From a virus: 53,086 nucleotides of DNA. A model generated the notes under the pieces. It saw only the letters and a list, made by a program, of their open reading frames with translations. It ran no database searches and was not told where the DNA came from. Shown piece after piece: positions 49,862-53,086 of this stretch. Location of the stretch: positions 1-53,086 of IMG/VR virus record IMGVR_UViG_3300026953_000016, one strand, 5' to 3'. The translations under genes were made by a program, and so were the position numbers. The first letter of the stretch is position 1, and every line of letters starts with the position of its first letter.

Positions 49862-50514
49862 TCGAACTCCTGGAGCTGGCATTTTCGGTAGTAGCGCCCG
49901 GACTATCCTCAGCTTGGTCGATCGCGCTTACTGTGTTCTCTGCAGTTTGGAATTTCGTCAAGCGCCCACCAGGTTCGTACATTGCTTTGGTGTTGCTTAT
50001 CCTGCTCGCCTGGCGGTGGTCTGGTGAGAGGGGGTACGACAGCGGCGTGGCGGATACCAAGGCTGGTGATGCCCGCATGTGGGTACAGCGTGTCGATGCG
50101 GCAAAAGCAGCCGGGCGCGAGGACGGAGAATTGCGGGCCGCCAATACCCGGCGTGCCGATCTTGAGTACGCCTTCGAGCAGGGACGAACGGCCGGCGCGG
50201 CCCAGTCTCTGCAATCTCTCATCAACCAGAAGGGGGCTATATATGTTCCGAAAATCGTCACTGCTGATTGTGTTCCTTATGGCCTTATCAAGTTGCTCGA
50301 CGCCGCAGGACTCGGCATTGCCGACCCTCAGTCCCTTCCCGGAGCCGCCGGAGAGCCTGACGAAGCCTGTTCCACTCTATCGCTGCATGATGCCGTCTCA
50401 TTGCTCAAAGACGCCCTTGTCGAGCGTAAAGACTTCGCCGACCGGCTGAACAATGCGTCTGGATGGGCAAACGACCAGCGCACGCAGAATGGCAAGGTGA
50501 AGCTCGCGGAGTGA
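49858..50514 (+). CDS. Inner-membrane spanin (Rz-like)
   Basis: 218 residues with a membrane helix near 36-52 (GSYIALVLLILLAWRW) and a periplasmic helical part (DARMWVQRVDAAKAAGREDG; ALVERKDFADRLNNASGWAN). A nested lipoprotein gene in another frame (50243-50449) supports the spanin call. Confidence 0.78.
   Translation: MIELLELAFSVVAPGLSSAWSIALTVFSAVWNFVKRPPGSYIALVLLILLAWRWSGERGYDSGVADTKAGDARMWVQRVDAAKAAGREDGELRAANTRRADLEYAFEQGRTAGAAQSLQSLINQKGAIYVPKIVTADCVPYGLIKLLDAAGLGIADPQSLPGAAGEPDEACSTLSLHDAVSLLKDALVERKDFADRLNNASGWANDQRTQNGKVKLAE
50243..50449 (+). CDS. Outer-membrane spanin (Rz1-like) nested in Rz
   Basis: 68 residues in the +1 frame inside the Rz-like gene. MFRKSSLLIVFLMALSSCST is a lipoprotein signal with the modified Cys at 18, and the mature part is Pro-rich (SALPTLSPFPEPPESLTKPV), as in Rz1. 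AAGGGGG precedes the ATG. Together the two should fuse inner and outer membranes at lysis. Confidence 0.82.
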   Translation: MFRKSSLLIVFLMALSSCSTPQDSALPTLSPFPEPPESLTKPVPLYRCMMPSHCSKTPLSSVKTSPTG

Positions 50515-50523
50515 GGTCTTTGC

Positions 50524-50859
50524 ATGATTTCACAGCTCAAGGTGATCGCAGGAGTGGCAATGGCTGATCAACAAGAAGATGAGAACAAGTGGATCAACCT
50601 TTACCGCAGCTTGGTTGTGCTGCTGTTTACGGGGATGCTTGGGATTGGTGCATGGGAAGCAGAGCGCGTTGTATCGCGCCTAGATGGTATTGAGAGGGCG
50701 CAGCGGGATATGGCGCTATCTTTTGTCTCCACCACAGCGGATGTGGCAAGCATCAAAGAAGCGGATAGGAAACGCGATGATAAGATCGGCGATTTGGAGA
50801 CAGGGCAGAACCAGCTCGATCATCGCGTGACAATTCTCGAAGCTGGCCGGAAGCGGTAA
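50524..50859 (+). CDS. Membrane-anchored coiled-coil protein
   Basis: 111 residues; one membrane helix (LVVLLFTGMLGIGAW, about 30-45) and a coiled coil to the end (ADVASIKEADRKRDDKIGDL). Could be a second holin or an antiholin. An in-frame ATG at 50560 would also serve as start. Confidence 0.65.
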   Translation: MISQLKVIAGVAMADQQEDENKWINLYRSLVVLLFTGMLGIGAWEAERVVSRLDGIERAQRDMALSFVSTTADVASIKEADRKRDDKIGDLETGQNQLDHRVTILEAGRKR

Positions 50860-50945
50860 CGCACGCCGTCCGACTTGCGGACTTGGCGGTCGATTGAGAT
50901 CGCACATCACAAATCTTTGCAACGATGAAGAAGAAGGAGTGGACT

Positions 50946-51623
50946 ATGTCTGCATCCAACAAATGTCCCGTGTGCGAAAAGACGTTCCATTGGGGCGCCG
51001 ATGCGGACAGTGCTGTGGTTGATGCTCAAGGGGAGCGTTGGGTGAGCTGTCGTGAAAACGCTTTTTGGAAGTTAAATTTTCACGTCAAGCAGTTGCATCC
51101 GGAGATTTTGTCTGAGTGTCCACGCCGCGCTGAATCGTTCGGAATGCACGATGCTTTGTCGGATTTCTACTTCGAGCGGGATGGGCGTCGGGTCTGCAGC
51201 TATTGCGGTTCAATGCATCCAGACGATTTTATCAAGGCGGTGGAGTCTGGTTGCAAATTGGGTCCGACCGATAAGAACTATAAGGTGTATGTCGATCTTC
51301 CGCATCCGCACCCAGAGAAATTGCGCGTGGTGTCGAGCCAGAACTTTGAGCCACCGGATGCAACTGGTTACATAAAGATCGACAATGCCGAGCTGGCGAG
51401 GAAGTACGGGCGGTCTACATGGGCTGCAGGGCATGTGGAATGGATCAAGTTGGGTCCCAATGGCCCCGTTGCCCACGGAAAATTCTATTTTCAGCATCTG
51501 AACGATTATCAGCGCAGCAGATTTGTTGAGCTGATTAATTCAGATAAGGTAGTTGTCGGATTTCCTGGTCATTTCTACGTATTGCCGTACTTCTGCCGGC
51601 GCGCCGGTGTGGCGGCAGGATGA
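50946..51623 (+). CDS. Zinc-finger hypothetical protein
   Basis: 225 residues with Cys/His sets KCPVCEKTFHW...HVKQLH near the start and VCSYCGSMH about residue 85. AAGGAG precedes the ATG at 50946, which I prefer to 50925. It lies after the lysis genes; similar proteins exist in other phages without known role. Confidence 0.68.
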   Translation: MSASNKCPVCEKTFHWGADADSAVVDAQGERWVSCRENAFWKLNFHVKQLHPEILSECPRRAESFGMHDALSDFYFERDGRRVCSYCGSMHPDDFIKAVESGCKLGPTDKNYKVYVDLPHPHPEKLRVVSSQNFEPPDATGYIKIDNAELARKYGRSTWAAGHVEWIKLGPNGPVAHGKFYFQHLNDYQRSRFVELINSDKVVVGFPGHFYVLPYFCRRAGVAAG

Positions 51624-51895
51624 AGTTAAAGCCGACATTGCCAGCGAGCGGGAGGAAGGTCTCTGAGCGCTCAACCGCGATCGATGAGGCTCTGCTTGCT
51701 GGTGGAAAGGTTCCGGATGTAGCACAGGAATTTGGCATGTCCCGTTCCTACATCTACCAGCGTCGTTGCGTGCTGGTGCAAAGCGGGATGTTCTTTTCTG
51801 GTCCGAAAGAGCGAAAGTCTGATTTGCACAAGGAAGGTGCAGAAAAGCCATTTATCACAAAAATACCATTGAAGCGATTGATGGCTAGCCGCTGA
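51620..51895 (+). CDS. Small helix-turn-helix protein
   Basis: 91 residues. AIDEALLAGGKVPDVAQEFG and MSRSYIYQRRCVLVQ form a transposase/Sigma-like helix-turn-helix. ATG overlaps the previous stop. It is the last gene before the terminator and may regulate the end of the phage genome. Confidence 0.65.
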   Translation: MKLKPTLPASGRKVSERSTAIDEALLAGGKVPDVAQEFGMSRSYIYQRRCVLVQSGMFFSGPKERKSDLHKEGAEKPFITKIPLKRLMASR

Positions 51896-51926
51896 TACCG
51901 CTTTTCCCGCATGATGCGCCTCGCTG

Positions 51927-51949
51927 GCTCCGGCCGGCGGGGCTTTTTT
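51927..51949 (+). terminator. Intrinsic terminator ending the late operon
   Basis: A 6-bp GC stem (GCTCCG/CGGGGC, with one T-G pair) closed by a short loop and followed by six T, 32 bases after the last late gene. Confidence 0.78.
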
Positions 51950-51994
51950 GTTTTTGGAATATCCTGTAAACAAAAGGTGTGAATTGGGGGCTCT

Positions 51995-53086
51995 ATGGGA
52001 AAACGAGAGCATTTTCTGACGCTTGATTTTTTGCGCGGGATTGCAGCGCTTTGCGTCGTGGGCCACCACTGGTTTGTTAATGCCAATCCAGGTGATCCGA
52101 TCGCCTTCGGCCGCGGACCGCTCGCGGTGGACCTCTTCTTTGTTCTTTCCGGCTTTGTGATCGCCTACTCATATGAAGAGCGTCTAATTAACGGCATGTC
52201 CCCGTGGCGGTTCTGCATGCTCCGCCTGATCCGGCTTTATCCGATGATCCTGGCTGCGATTGCGATTGGCGTCTTCCGCACTATTGTGCGTGGCCATTCT
52301 AATCACGCACTGGCCGTCAGCTCGCATGACCTGATCATGGCGATCGGCGCTAACCTGGTCATGCTGCCGGCCGATTTCTCCAAATCCGTGTTGGGTGACG
52401 CGCTTTTCCCGCTCAATTTGGTCCTATGGTCGCTGTTCTTTGAGTTGGCTGCGAACTTTGTCTATGGCTTCTGTGCCAAGTTCATAACTGTGTTGGTTTT
52501 GAACGTGACGGTAGCCGCGGGCATGATCTGGCTGCTCTGGATCGTGGTCGTGCATCACGGTATCGCTGGTGGCTGGAATGTGCCGACATTCTTCGATGGG
52601 TTCCCGCGCGTCGTATTTTCCTTTTTCGTGGGAGTCGTGCTTTTCCGGCAGCGGCGGGATTTCCCAAAATTCAGGCTTCCGAAGCTTGCATCTCCATTGC
52701 TGGCGATTTGGGTCATTGCGAGCCTTGCTGGGTCTCAAAGCGCGGATGGATTTGAGGAGCTCGCCATGGTCCTTGTCGTCTTCCCAGCCATCGTCCTTTT
52801 TGGTTCGAATGATGTTCCGAGCGGGATCATGGCGAAGATTGCGGCCTTCGCCGGAGAGGTATCGTATCCGCTCTATGCCGTGCACCTTCCTCTCATGTAT
52901 TTGTTGATCGGAGCGATGCGGGCCGCGCACATCAATGCGAACCCGATATTGCTAGCGTTTCCGGTGATGGCCGTCCTTGCAGCCTGCTCCTGGGCGGTGC
53001 TGAAGCTCTATGACGAGCCGGTTCGTAAGTGGTTTTCTGCAAAGACCAGGCGACCGGTACCGCTCGCGGAACCTGCGGCGAGCTGA
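51995..53086 (+). CDS. OafA-type membrane acyltransferase
   Basis: 363 residues, complete with TGA at the window end. FLRGIAALCVVGHHW carries the conserved R/K-x10-H of acyltransferase family 3, and about ten membrane helices follow (LAVDLFFVLSGFVIAYSYEE; YPLYAVHLPLMYLLIGAMRA). It transfers acetyl groups to surface polysaccharide. Set apart from the late genes by a terminator, it is a likely lysogenic-conversion gene. No strong ribosome-binding site. Confidence 0.9.
   Translation: MGKREHFLTLDFLRGIAALCVVGHHWFVNANPGDPIAFGRGPLAVDLFFVLSGFVIAYSYEERLINGMSPWRFCMLRLIRLYPMILAAIAIGVFRTIVRGHSNHALAVSSHDLIMAIGANLVMLPADFSKSVLGDALFPLNLVLWSLFFELAANFVYGFCAKFITVLVLNVTVAAGMIWLLWIVVVHHGIAGGWNVPTFFDGFPRVVFSFFVGVVLFRQRRDFPKFRLPKLASPLLAIWVIASLAGSQSADGFEELAMVLVVFPAIVLFGSNDVPSGIMAKIAAFAGEVSYPLYAVHLPLMYLLIGAMRAAHINANPILLAFPVMAVLAACSWAVLKLYDEPVRKWFSAKTRRPVPLAEPAAS

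Noticed and set aside
1-53086. CRISPR arrays, tRNA and rRNA genes
   Set aside because: Read through by eye; no regularly spaced repeats with unique spacers, no cloverleaf-like sequence and no rRNA segment was noticed. A tRNA scan would settle the point.

Overview
The window is almost entirely one temperate siphovirus-type prophage (integrase at the left edge, lysis and cargo genes at the right). It carries a complete diversity-generating retroelement (DGR). The G+C-rich sequence, P27-type terminase, GTA-like tail-tip genes (chaperone, hub, NlpC/P60 peptidase, host-specificity protein) and DUF1376 replication gene suggest an alphaproteobacterial host; this is inference. Both edges coincide with gene ends, so no attachment site is visible. 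No gene-free stretch reaches 300 bases.

Left arm (minus strand, 10772 down to 1): one tightly overlapping leftward operon. In transcription order it holds an HD-fold protein, small membrane proteins, DGR target 2, a DnaA-like initiator, a lipoprotein, a hypothetical gene, a DnaN-like sliding clamp, an ASCH protein, DGR target 1, Avd, the template repeat (TR), the reverse transcriptase, a small protein, an excisionase-like protein and the integrase. TR (2993-3117) matches VR1 (3582-3706) and VR2 (7900-8024). By hand alignment, 15 of 16 mismatches in VR1 and all 12 in VR2 fall at template adenines, the hallmark of adenine-specific DGR mutagenesis. Both VRs are followed by an 8-bp hairpin with a GRNA-type tetraloop; TR is not.

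Control region (10773-12316): a VasI-like cargo gene and a LexA/CI-type repressor lie between two promoters. Each promoter has TTGACA followed by an 18-bp operator of the form GGCTCATAATTATGAGCC inside the spacer. One drives the leftward operon (with int and the DGR), the other the rightward operon, whose first gene probably has a leaderless message.

Rightward early genes (12316-24428): Cro-position protein, CII-like protein, adenine-type and cytosine-5 methyltransferases, ParB-like protein, two HNH nucleases, several zinc-binding small proteins, a protein with a Tat signal, and a DUF1376 replication gene whose linker holds iteron-like repeats. No polymerase, helicase or primase is seen. With its own DnaA- and DnaN-like proteins, the phage probably redirects the host replisome.

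Late genes (24572-51895): terminase, portal, ClpP-type protease, HK97 capsid, connectors, an inserted block of fibre, Ig-like and SGNH-hydrolase genes, tail tube, chaperone, tape measure, tail tip, a beta-helix spike, endolysin, holin candidates and an Rz/Rz1 spanin pair with Rz1 nested inside Rz. A terminator then separates a final acyltransferase gene (51995-53086), a likely lysogenic-conversion gene that may modify surface polysaccharide.
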